Of a stretch of DNA of 64,000 bases, positions 42,344-50,810 are shown piece by piece. The stretch covers positions 1,426,001-1,490,000 of the forward strand of contig NZ_CP181045.1 of the NCBI RefSeq assembly GCF_047795645.1, given 5' to 3'. The notes beneath the pieces were generated by a model. It was not told the origin of the DNA. It saw only the letters and a list, made by a program, of their open reading frames with translations, and did not search any database. Origin of the DNA: Salipaludibacillus sp047795645. GTDB lineage: Bacteria; Bacillota; Bacilli; Bacillales; Salisediminibacteriaceae. Both the position numbers and the translations under genes were made by a program. Every line of letters starts with the position of its first letter. Position 1 is the first letter of the stretch.

Positions 42344-43885
42344 TTAAGGATTTGGTCTTTTGTTCTCACTAATAATACCTTGTTCAATCGCCAAGATGCG
42401 AGCAACCTTTGGCGCTAGCCATATAAGTGGTAAAAGGATAAAAGAAACAGGAACAGCAGTAACGACAATAAATGATTGAAGTGCACTCACACTGCCTTCG
42501 CCTATGTATAAAAGGATTACAGCGACCGTCCCCATAATCACCGCCCAAAATATACGAAGACTCCTAGGTGGAATGCTACTCCCAGTAATAGCCATTGAAA
42601 TTGTGTATGACATCGAATCACTTGTAGTCGCAACAAAAACAATTGTTACGAGAAGAAACGCGGCAGCCATTAGTGTTCCAAACGGTAATTGTTCAACAAT
42701 AGAAATCGTTGCAGCAGGCATCCCACCATCGTATAACGCTTCAGAAACAGAACCAGAGTTTTCTAACTCAAAAAAGATTCCAGTACCTCCCACAACGGTA
42801 AACCAAAAGTTAGTGACAATTGGTGCAATAATTGCAACAGCAATAACTAACTGACGTAACGTTCTTCCCCTAGAAATACGCCCAATGAAAATCGCCATCA
42901 TTGGCCCATAGCCAATGAACCACCCCCAGAAGAATATCGTCCAAAATGCTAGCCAACCATGGTCACCACGATACAAGCTTATCGGTAAAAAGTCTCTCAC
43001 ATAGACACCATATGTGCCAATAAATTGATCAACAATGAACCAACCGGGTCCAAGTATCAACACCGCTACTATTAAAACAAGTGTAAAAATAACATTAAAC
43101 CGACTTAATATTTGAATCCCCTTATAAATCCCTGTCACTGCTGATATCGTAGCAATCGTGATTAGTCCGACTACAATAAGGAGTTGTGTGAAGAATATAT
43201 TTGGAATATTAAAAAGCGACTCAAATCCATAAGCTACTTGAAGGCCAAGAAATCCAATCGGACCTATCGTACCTGCAGCAACGGCAAGAATTGAAAAAGC
43301 ATCAATCAACGTTCCAAGTGTACTATTATAGATTATCTTTTCACCAAATAGTGGATATAACAATGTTCGTGGCTTTAAAGGTAATCCTTTGTCATAATGG
43401 CCATACATGACAACAATCGATCCTAAAGTCCCTAAAATAGCCCAAGCGAGAAAACCCCAATCCATAAAAGATTGCGCCAATGCCGGTATGATAGTTTCTT
43501 CTGTCATAGGTTCAATACCAGGGTACATCGGCGGCGTTTCTAAGAAATGGTACATCGGTTCTGCTGCTGCCCAAAAAACACCACCTCCCGCTAATAACGT
43601 ACTCATGATGATCGCAATCCATTTAAATGTACTTAATTCTGGATCTTTCATCTTGCCGAGCCGAATATGACCATACTTAGAAAAAGCTAATCCCATCGCG
43701 ACAATAAAAGTTGCAAGCATTAATAATTGCCAAAACGCTCCAAAATAATCAGCAGCATAGCCAAAAGATACATCGACCATATCTCCTACGAATTCTGCAC
43801 TTATAAGGGAAGCAATCACAAACAGTACAAGCAAGCCGCCACTAATTACCATTACCGCCCAATCAATTTTCGCAGTATTATTCAC
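42344..43885 (-). CDS. BCCT-family betaine/choline/carnitine transporter
   Basis: Secondary uptake system for quaternary ammonium osmolytes, driven by Na+ or H+. It has twelve spans. The family signature is WGWFIGYGPMMAIFIGRISRGR, with the substrate-site aromatic stretch near FFWGWF. Another conserved block is the VATTSDSMSYTISMAITG loop. Length 513 aa is typical of OpuD-like proteins. It is consistent with osmotic stress adaptation in a salt-tolerant host. The exact substrate is not readable. Confidence 0.93.
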   Translation of the reverse strand: MNNTAKIDWAVMVISGGLLVLFVIASLISAEFVGDMVDVSFGYAADYFGAFWQLLMLATFIVAMGLAFSKYGHIRLGKMKDPELSTFKWIAIIMSTLLAGGGVFWAAAEPMYHFLETPPMYPGIEPMTEETIIPALAQSFMDWGFLAWAILGTLGSIVVMYGHYDKGLPLKPRTLLYPLFGEKIIYNSTLGTLIDAFSILAVAAGTIGPIGFLGLQVAYGFESLFNIPNIFFTQLLIVVGLITIATISAVTGIYKGIQILSRFNVIFTLVLIVAVLILGPGWFIVDQFIGTYGVYVRDFLPISLYRGDHGWLAFWTIFFWGWFIGYGPMMAIFIGRISRGRTLRQLVIAVAIIAPIVTNFWFTVVGGTGIFFELENSGSVSEALYDGGMPAATISIVEQLPFGTLMAAAFLLVTIVFVATTSDSMSYTISMAITGSSIPPRSLRIFWAVIMGTVAVILLYIGEGSVSALQSFIVVTAVPVSFILLPLIWLAPKVARILAIEQGIISENKRPNP

Positions 43886-44020
43886 AAATTTCCCTCCTAC
43901 GCCACAAAGAATTTATTCGGCATAGTATTTTACTTATAAGGCGGAAGTATACGTAAGGCTTTAATATATGACGATACTCTCTTCTTCGTGTCCCTAAAAA
44001 AATAAACGTTAAGTAAAAAA

Positions 44021-44062
44021 CCAAAAAAGACCTCTACTTTTCTCGAGTAAGGTCATTTTTGG
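44021..44062 (-). terminator. Probable terminator downstream of the GH43 gene
   Basis: CCAAAAAAGACCT and AGGTCATTTTTGG form the arms of a hairpin in the gap between GH43 and the BCCT gene. The gap (43886-44223) otherwise shows nothing. Confidence 0.6.
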
Positions 44063-44223
44063 CCATTTCTGATTTTCTTTTATTATATGTAGCTTCCCAT
44101 TCCATTGTTGTTGAAAGACTTTACTTAAGGATTACTGAATAACTGAAAATACTGATTTGACTTGTTTAAGTAGGAACTACTTAATAACTCAAGTCACCTG
44201 TTTTATCAGAGTGGAATGGTTCT

Positions 44224-45084
44224 TCAAATTAACTTTAAACTCCCATTTTCCTCTTTGATGTTAAGAAAAACTGGTCTTTCATTCGGCATATTATTCGGTG
44301 CATGAATAGCTAACCGTAACTCTCTATCAAGTGTTTCAAATAGCATACCATGCCCTCCATTTTCGTCAAAAAACGCGTCCTCTTCATGTTCCCACGGACC
44401 TAAGACATTGCCTGTTAATGATTTAGAAATTCCCATAGCATATCCCTTCGCTCCCATACTTGACCAGATCATTAATAATTCATCTTTTTTATTCCGAAAA
44501 AGAAACGGTCCATCGGTTACGTATTGCGTATTTCTAGCGGGCCATTTAGCTTCTGAAGCACGAAAAAGAATCTTCGGCTCACCAATAGAAGTCGTCAAAT
44601 CTTCCGACAATTTTATCGCACAAATTTCCCCATCTTTTACTTGAATCCACTCATGACAAAAAACCATCCAAGGGTCATTATTGTGATCAACATACAACGT
44701 ACCATCTAAACATTCCCATTCGCGTGGAGTGACTGGTTTCTCTGTCAACGGTTCAAATGGTCCTAATGGATCATTTGCTGTAAGTACTTGCGTGCCCCGA
44801 CGTTTATCTTCTGATTTAAAAGAAGCAAACATATAATAGTTATTTCGATAATAATAAACTTCTGGCGCCCAAAAATGACGGTCTGCCCAGAAGAGTTCGT
44901 TTGGTTTAAAAACAGAAAATGGCCCGTCCCATTCCAATAAATCCTTACTTTTATACGCATTAAAACCTGAACCTTTTCCTTCCCAAGTATTTTCATCTGT
45001 TGTCCCATACATATAATATGTTTCAGTATCGCGATCCACCAAAATAAATGGATCCCGAATTCGAATCTCTTCTTTAGTTAGCAT
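44224..45084 (-). CDS. Glycoside hydrolase family 43-like protein
   Basis: A five-bladed propeller enzyme expected to act on arabinose- or xylose-containing glycans. The general base Asp is in IRIRDPFILV near the N-terminus, and the pKa-modulating Asp is in ECLDGTLYVD. Where GH43 enzymes usually have a catalytic Glu (EGP), this protein has VTDGPFLF. It may therefore be a variant subgroup with altered activity. There is no signal peptide, so it is cytosolic. It is divergent from the MFS gene. Confidence 0.82.
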   Translation of the reverse strand: MLTKEEIRIRDPFILVDRDTETYYMYGTTDENTWEGKGSGFNAYKSKDLLEWDGPFSVFKPNELFWADRHFWAPEVYYYRNNYYMFASFKSEDKRRGTQVLTANDPLGPFEPLTEKPVTPREWECLDGTLYVDHNNDPWMVFCHEWIQVKDGEICAIKLSEDLTTSIGEPKILFRASEAKWPARNTQYVTDGPFLFRNKKDELLMIWSSMGAKGYAMGISKSLTGNVLGPWEHEEDAFFDENGGHGMLFETLDRELRLAIHAPNNMPNERPVFLNIKEENGSLKLI

Positions 45085-45220
45085 ATCCTCTTCCCCCTAG
45101 AATTAATAATAGATTACTTGTATACGCATTCATTATAAGCAAAATTTTCCGCTAACTCAATTATCATACTGCTCGTCTATTTTTTAGATTTCGTACATAC
45201 ATTATCCCGAGGTGAAAAAA

Positions 45221-46375
45221 ATGAAGGAAGCATCTTTAGATAAATGGAATATCTTTATTGTCATGTTTTTAATTAGTCTAATTATGAGAATTCAAATACC
45301 TGTTTTCACTCCATATGCTACAGCGTTTGGTGCATCTAGTATTATCATAGGTATCATACTAAGTGTTACATCGTTTACCAATTTAACTGGAAATTTAATA
45401 GCTGGACCATTAGTCGATCGATTCGGCAAGAAAACCTTCATCACTTTTCCGTTATTTGCTTCTGGAGGACTATTTATCGCTCATGGTCTAGCATCAAACA
45501 CTGCCGACTTGTTAATACTACATGCCTTAAACGGTTTTGCCTTAGCGTTCATGATTCCTGCGGCATACGCGTTACTCTCAGGCTATGCAAAAAATAGCCG
45601 ACAACAAGGAAAAAACATTGCTATTAATGGAATGCTAGCTACGATCGCAAGTATTATCGCTCCGTTAATAGGAGGTAAATTGGTAGAAGCGATTGGTTAT
45701 GTCCATACGTATTTCTTCATTGGTACAGCGATGATTATCACTGCGATCTATTCCGTATATTTCTTAAAAGACCGCCAAGTCGTAACAATTAGGAATCGAA
45801 CACAACGTTCCGGAAGAGGTGTCCTAAACGCAGCACCTAATCTACTTATCGTTTATTTCATTGGTTTTGCGGTGTTGTACGTCCACGGTGTGCTTATTTT
45901 TGAAATACCCTATTTGACCGTCGAACAAGGCCTTTCTACCTTTAGAACTGGTCAGTTATTTAGCTATATGGGTATTGGGACATTTATCACTCTCTCGTTA
46001 TTTTTCATCAATCGTTTTGACCCATTTAAGCGTTTAATGCTTGGACTATTTGGCATGTCCATCGGCCACTTTGGTCTGTTTAGCGAATTACTACCGTTAC
46101 CCTTTCTCTTATTTTTAATCGGAATATTCTTTGGTCTTGTCATGCCAGCAATGGCCACTTCCATTACAGAGAATGCAGCAATAGATCTACACGGAAGGGC
46201 GTTCGGCTATATGTCCGCTGTCTATTCGCTAGGAATCATCGCTAGCTCTTCCGTTACAGGGTTTATACGTGATACAGTATCTCCATATTTTATCGCTTTT
46301 CTAATCGGAATGATTGTCCTTACGATCGCTGGCTACACCAAATTGGCAGAACCGAAATTGGTCAATACCACTTAA
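45221..46375 (+). CDS. MFS transporter
   Basis: Twelve-span major facilitator. The loop 2-3 signature is AGPLVDRFGKKTF, and the motif is partly repeated after the central loop. The early part is rich in Ile and Phe (MFLISLIMRIQIPVFTPYATAFGAS), typical of YfmO/drug-efflux-like members. GAGGTG lies 6 nt before the ATG at 45221, which I prefer to the upstream GTG. Divergent from the GH43 gene, so sugar or sugar-product transport is conceivable but unproven. Confidence 0.88.
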   Translation: MKEASLDKWNIFIVMFLISLIMRIQIPVFTPYATAFGASSIIIGIILSVTSFTNLTGNLIAGPLVDRFGKKTFITFPLFASGGLFIAHGLASNTADLLILHALNGFALAFMIPAAYALLSGYAKNSRQQGKNIAINGMLATIASIIAPLIGGKLVEAIGYVHTYFFIGTAMIITAIYSVYFLKDRQVVTIRNRTQRSGRGVLNAAPNLLIVYFIGFAVLYVHGVLIFEIPYLTVEQGLSTFRTGQLFSYMGIGTFITLSLFFINRFDPFKRLMLGLFGMSIGHFGLFSELLPLPFLLFLIGIFFGLVMPAMATSITENAAIDLHGRAFGYMSAVYSLGIIASSSVTGFIRDTVSPYFIAFLIGMIVLTIAGYTKLAEPKLVNTT

Positions 46376-46569
46376 AGTTACAAGTGCTAATGATTCATGT
46401 TCATTAGTGAAATTATTTAATAAATGTTGGAATTATCAGGTTAAATTTTCCGATTCACTAATCTCTTCAGATAGTTAATATAAGACTTTATTATTAAACT
46501 TAACTAATGATAAAGAACTAGTATTTATCATTGGTATACTTTTAATAACATTAATAAAAGGAGTATATA

Positions 46570-46887
46570 ATGAAAAAAGTTGATGAAGACCTATTAAACC
46601 AAATGATAAAATATGAAAAGATGTTGGCGGATCTTGAAGATAATGCCGCAGCATTTCCAGAATTCCGGAGTTTTTTTAGACTTCTTTTGAGAACAAAACA
46701 CCCAACACTCTCGCTTCCTGTAATCGAATTAATTTCCTTGTTAAAAAAGAAGAAACCAACCGTTTTTTATTATTTACGACAAGAGGCGAAGAAAGATTTC
46801 ATGCTTAGTATCTTAACTGGAAACCTTATGTCGGCAGAACAGGCTGAAAAAAGATTTCATGAGTTTAAAGAACGTTTAAAGTCTTAA
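46570..46887 (+). CDS. Uncharacterised helical protein, 105 aa
   Basis: Not recognised. It is charged and predicted to be mostly helical, with paired Lys runs (LLKKKKPTVFYYLRQEAKK) and a basic C-terminal helix. AAAGGAG lies 7 nt before the ATG, so it is probably a real gene. Confidence 0.6.
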   Translation: MKKVDEDLLNQMIKYEKMLADLEDNAAAFPEFRSFFRLLLRTKHPTLSLPVIELISLLKKKKPTVFYYLRQEAKKDFMLSILTGNLMSAEQAEKRFHEFKERLKS

Positions 46888-47141
46888 TTCACTTCAATCC
46901 ATTACATGCTTGATCTTTCACTGTACTCTTCTGTTTAGAGTCACAATAATAATAAATACAGGGAAATCCGTAATACATCCAATATTCTTTTAACATTGAT
47001 ATCCCGACAAATGAAACCATTTGCCAATCGATACTTTTAAGTATATGGACCCCTCCTTCAAGACTATTCATGTCTTAAAGGGTATGTTCTTCTAACTTTG
47101 TCTTAGTACCATCGTGACCAGTATTTTGGTTGGTAACCATT
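46888..47141. other. Intergenic region with a doubtful small frame
   Basis: A minus-strand frame (46889-47071) encodes 60 residues, but its best ribosome site (GGAGGGG) is followed by ATA rather than a start codon, so I do not call it. Nothing else is seen before the pfkA terminator. Confidence 0.4.
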
Positions 47142-47181
47142 GAAAAGGAGTATCTACTGCATTGCAGAGTTACTCCTTTTT
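47142..47181 (-). terminator. Terminator of pfkA
   Basis: AAAAGGAGTA pairs with TACTCCTTTT around an 18-nt inner hairpin (CTGCAATGCAG). T run on both sides, 8 bp past the stop. Confidence 0.85.
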
Positions 47182-47188
47182 GTTTCAT

Positions 47189-48145
47189 TTAAATAAGGTC
47201 TTCAAAAATTTTGTAGAGATGCTTATTTAAAACATCCTTCGCTTCAAAAATCTCTTCAAAGCTATGGTAAGTAATTTCATTTTTTTCCATCCCTAACGCA
47301 ACGCCATAAATATCTTTTTCAACTAGTTCAATCACTTTATGCCCCATTCGACTTGTAAAGACTCGGTCAAAAGCCGATGGTGTTCCACCACGTTGTATGT
47401 GCCCTAATACAGTAGGTCTTGTATCCAACCCACTATATTCCTTGATCAATGAAGAAATGTGTTCAGCTTTTCCCACACCTTCAGCAACGATAACGATGTT
47501 ATGTGTCTTTCCTCGTTCAAAACCAGCTTTAAGTTTTTCAGAAATATCTGTAATATCCCATGGTAAATCTGGGACTAAAATCGCATCCACACCACTAGCG
47601 ATTCCTGCGTGAAGAGCGATATCACCACAGTTCCTGCCCATGACCTCAATGACACTTACTCGTTCATGGCTACTCATTGTATCTCTTAGGTTTCCAATGG
47701 CTTCCGTAACGACATTTAAAGTCGTATCAAATCCAATCGTATAATCGGTTAGAGGGATATCATTATCAATCGTCCCAGGTAGACCGTATGTTTTAATTCC
47801 CTTTTCATTAAGCTTAGCTGCTCCACGATAACTTCCATCGCCACCAATCACAACAAGGTAATCGATTCCAGCTTCTTTTAAATTATTGACACCTCTCATT
47901 TGTCCTTCATCCGTTTTAAATTCCTCCGAACGAGCGGATTGAAGAAATGTACCGCCCCGATAAAGGATGTCCCCTACATCTTTTGAACCTAATGGAATAA
48001 AATCTTTCTCCATTAATCCTTTATATCCTCTTTTAATTCCAATCATCTCAAAACCACTAGCAATACCTGTTCTAACTATAGAACGGATCGCACTATTCAT
48101 GCCCTGAGAGTCACCGCCAGATGTTAATACTCCTATTTTTTTCAT
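47189..48145 (-). CDS. pfkA: ATP-dependent 6-phosphofructokinase
   Basis: Phosphorylates fructose 6-phosphate in glycolysis. The ATP loop is TSGGDSQGMNSAIR, the Mg/ATP site is GGDGSYRGA, and catalytic Asp127 lies in GTIDNDI. The substrate block is GHIQRGGTPSAFDR. Length 318 aa matches bacterial PfkA. The sequence is more diverged than usual (SQGMNSAIRSIV). The gene is alone, whereas housekeeping pfkA in Bacillus lies beside pyk. It may be a second, specialised copy. Confidence 0.93.
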   Translation of the reverse strand: MKKIGVLTSGGDSQGMNSAIRSIVRTGIASGFEMIGIKRGYKGLMEKDFIPLGSKDVGDILYRGGTFLQSARSEEFKTDEGQMRGVNNLKEAGIDYLVVIGGDGSYRGAAKLNEKGIKTYGLPGTIDNDIPLTDYTIGFDTTLNVVTEAIGNLRDTMSSHERVSVIEVMGRNCGDIALHAGIASGVDAILVPDLPWDITDISEKLKAGFERGKTHNIVIVAEGVGKAEHISSLIKEYSGLDTRPTVLGHIQRGGTPSAFDRVFTSRMGHKVIELVEKDIYGVALGMEKNEITYHSFEEIFEAKDVLNKHLYKIFEDLI

Positions 48146-48430
48146 ATAAACATTCCTCTCATTGTTATGTAATAATTAGTGCTCTAGTTGATACTCCCTC
48201 GTTATCTCATATTAATAAATATACCCAATCCTATTAACTATTCAAACAAGTTGACCTAGATTATTCATATAACAATTTAAAATTGCTCTGTCTGTTGTGT
48301 CATATGGTCGTACTGGCTTTTAACGTTTTCAGCCTATAAGTGAAAATCATAGAAAAAGTATCTCCATCATCATGAAAAGTGCAGCAGAAAAAAATGAAAT
48401 TAAATAAAAGTATTAAAGCCACTTTCGCAG

Positions 48431-49382
48431 TGTGGACCGTTTCTCAATTTCGATTCCTCGAACGCTCCGAATTCCTCGCTGTTTCGGATCGTTTTCCTAT
48501 CTCTATTCCTCGAACGATCCGAATCCCTTGCTGTTTCGGATCGTTTTCCTATCTTTATTCCTCGAACGCTCCGAATTCCTTGCTGTTTCGGATCGTTTTT
48601 CATTCTCCATTCCTCGAACGCTCCGAATCCCTCCCTAATTCGGATCGTTTTCCTATCTCTATTCCTCGAACGCTCTGAATCCCTCGCTGTTTCGGATCGT
48701 TTTCCATTCTCTATTCCTCGAACGCTCCGAATCCCTCCCTAATTCGGACCGTTTTCCTTTCTCTATTCCTCGAATGCTCCGAATTCCTCGCTGTTTCGGA
48801 TCGTTTTCCATTCTCTATTCCTCGAACGATCCGAATCCCTCGCTGTTTCGGATCGTTTTCCATTCTTTATTCCTCGAACGCTCCGAATTCCTCGCTAATT
48901 CGGATCGTTTTCCTATCTTTATTCCTCGAACGCTCCGAATCCCTCGCTGTTTCGGATCGTTTTTCATTCTCCATTCCTCGAACGCTCCGAATTCCTCGCT
49001 GTTTCGGATCGTTTTCCTATCTCTATTCCTCGAACGATCCGAATCCCTCGCTGTTTCGGATCGTTTTCCTATCTTTATTCCTCGAACGGTCCGAATCCCT
49101 CCCTAATTCGGACCGTTTTCCTGTCTCGATTCCTCGAACGCTCCGAATCCCTCCCTAATTCGGACCGTTTTCCTGTCTCGATTCCTCAAACACTCCGAAT
49201 CCCTCCCTAATTCGGACCGTTTTCCTGTCTCGATTCCTCGAACGCTCCGAATCCCTCCCTAATTCGGACCGTTTTCCTGTCTCGATTCCTCGAACGCTCC
49301 GAATCCCTCCCTAATTCGTATCGTTTTCCTATCTCTATTCCTCGAACGCTCCGAATTCCTCGCTGTTTCGGATCGTTCGAGG
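48431..49382. repeat. 52-bp tandem repeat array, 18 units
   Basis: The motif TTCGGAYCGTT begins at 48431 (degenerate), 48483, 48535 and so on to 49367, always exactly 52 bp apart with no insertion or deletion. Each unit has an AACGNTCCGAA arm, an 11-nt spacer and a TTCGGANCGTT arm, then TTCC-[TA]-TCT-TATTCCTCG. The last unit extends to a 16-bp inverted repeat (CCTCGAACGCTCCGAA / TTCGGATCGTTCGAGG, one mismatch). The unit is more GC-rich than its surroundings. The array fills most of the 1.5-kb gap between divergent pfkA and the AlkC-like gene (48146-49653). Frames through it change reading frame every unit, so it is not coding. Confidence 0.95.
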
Positions 49383-49598
49383 TAGACTGAAGCATTGGGC
49401 ACGGAAAGGGTCACCTATAGTGGGTCAAGTGTCCCCTGCAAAAGTTATGTGAGAAATTGATTTTTTCATCTCGTATGACTAGGACTGTGTTTTATGAATA
49501 ATTCGGGGTTGATTATATCATTGTTCTGTGACACTTTAATGAAAGAATGATTTACTTCCCCAAAAAAATATTAAGTAGTCCAACTGTATTAAGTTGCG

Positions 49599-49628
49599 CT
49601 ATACTTTATACAGCTATACTTTATACAG
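49599..49628 (+). repeat. 15-bp direct duplication in the AlkC-like gene promoter
   Basis: CTATACTTTATACAG occurs twice back to back just upstream of the ribosome site. Each copy contains TATACT, a plausible -10 box, so the gene may have two overlapping promoters. Confidence 0.6.
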
Positions 49629-49653
49629 AATACTTAAAGGAGCTGACCCTGTT

Positions 49654-50739
49654 ATGGCTGAAGCACTGAAAAACATGTATAACGAAACTTTTCTCACACA
49701 ATTTTGCAAAATTGTAAAACAGGAGTATCATGAATTTGATTCGGATCTATTTTTAAATTTGATTTTTGATGATAACTGGGAAAACAAAGAGTTAAAACAA
49801 AGAATTCGTCATATTACACATACATTATCAACAACTTTACCACCTTCTTATCCAGAAGCCATAAAAGTATTAACAAAAATATCTTCTGAGTGTAAAGGAT
49901 TTGAATACTTATTTTTTCCTGATTATATAGAAACGTACGGTCTCAAAGATTGGGACGTATCCATTAAAGCTCTAAAACAATTTACACCGTCATCAAGTTC
50001 AGAATTTGCCGTCCGCCCATTTATTGAACAAGATCCAATAAAGATGATGACAATTTTAGAGCAATGGGCTAAAGATGAAGATCACCATGTGCGTAGATTA
50101 GCAAGCGAGGGTTGTCGACCAAGGCTCCCATGGGCTAGACCTTTAAAGATGTTTAAAGAAGATCCAACTTCCATCCTTCCTATCCTATCTCTCTTAAAAA
50201 AAGATGAAAGTGAATACGTTCGTAAAAGCGTTGCGAATAATTTAAATGACATTTCAAAGGATCATCCCGGTTTAGTAAAAAAGTTATTCTTAGAATGGAG
50301 AGGGCAACACTCCCATACGGATTGGATTATAAAACATGGTGCAAGAACCTTATTAAGAAAAGCTGATCCTGAGGTACTGAGTATATTTGGGTTTGATACC
50401 GACGCAAACGTGCAAATCACTGACCTTTCTCTATCACCTGACCAATTAGCTATAGGAGACAGCTTTACGTTTCAGTTTCATTTAATCAATCATTCCCTTC
50501 AGCCTTACAAATTAAGAGTCGAATATGGAATTGATTTTGTGAAGGCGAATGGAAAAGTTTCTCGAAAACTATTTAAAATGACGGAGAATACATATAAAAG
50601 TGGTGAAGTAACTTTTCTTAGAAACCATTCATTTAAAGATCTATCAACGAGAAAACACTATGAAGGTGAACATCGTTTATCTATTGTAATTAATGGAAAA
50701 GAAATGGCTGAAACTTTTTTTGAATTGAGGTCGCATTAA
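49654..50739 (+). CDS. AlkC-like DNA alkylation repair glycosylase (HEAT repeats plus Ig-like domain)
   Basis: Probable 3-methyl-adenine/cytosine DNA glycosylase. The N-terminal two-thirds is helical HEAT-like, with the conserved ASEGCRPRLPWARPL and DESEYVRKSVANNLNDISKDHP (VRKSVANNLND is typical of AlkD/AlkC). The last ~110 residues are all beta (LSLSPDQLAIGDSFTFQFHL...), like the Ig-type domain of AlkC. I start at the ATG at 49654, which follows AAAGGAG by 14 nt. The longer frame has no ribosome site. Confidence 0.82.
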   Translation: MAEALKNMYNETFLTQFCKIVKQEYHEFDSDLFLNLIFDDNWENKELKQRIRHITHTLSTTLPPSYPEAIKVLTKISSECKGFEYLFFPDYIETYGLKDWDVSIKALKQFTPSSSSEFAVRPFIEQDPIKMMTILEQWAKDEDHHVRRLASEGCRPRLPWARPLKMFKEDPTSILPILSLLKKDESEYVRKSVANNLNDISKDHPGLVKKLFLEWRGQHSHTDWIIKHGARTLLRKADPEVLSIFGFDTDANVQITDLSLSPDQLAIGDSFTFQFHLINHSLQPYKLRVEYGIDFVKANGKVSRKLFKMTENTYKSGEVTFLRNHSFKDLSTRKHYEGEHRLSIVINGKEMAETFFELRSH

Positions 50740-50753
50740 TCAAGTACGCATCA

Positions 50754-50802
50754 AAAAAGTGTCTATTCCCCAACAGATTAAACGAATTGGAGAGTAGGCA
50801 CT
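50754..50802 (-). terminator. Terminator of msrA
   Basis: On minus, AGTGCCTACTCTCCAA pairs (with several G-U pairs) to TTGGGGAATAGACACT, followed by TTTTTTG. It sits between convergent genes. Confidence 0.8.
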
Positions 50803-50810
50803 GCAAGCTA

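Noticed and set aside
46889..47071. Minus-strand 60-codon frame
   Set aside because: The good ribosome site is not followed by a usable start codon, and the peptide matches nothing I know.
48431..49382. CRISPR array
   Set aside because: The whole 52-bp unit is conserved, with no unique spacers, and no cas genes are near.
48379..49395. Several open frames (60-110 codons) through the 52-bp array on both strands
   Set aside because: The period is not a multiple of three, so each frame cycles through three unrelated peptides. They lack ribosome sites and have repeat-driven composition.
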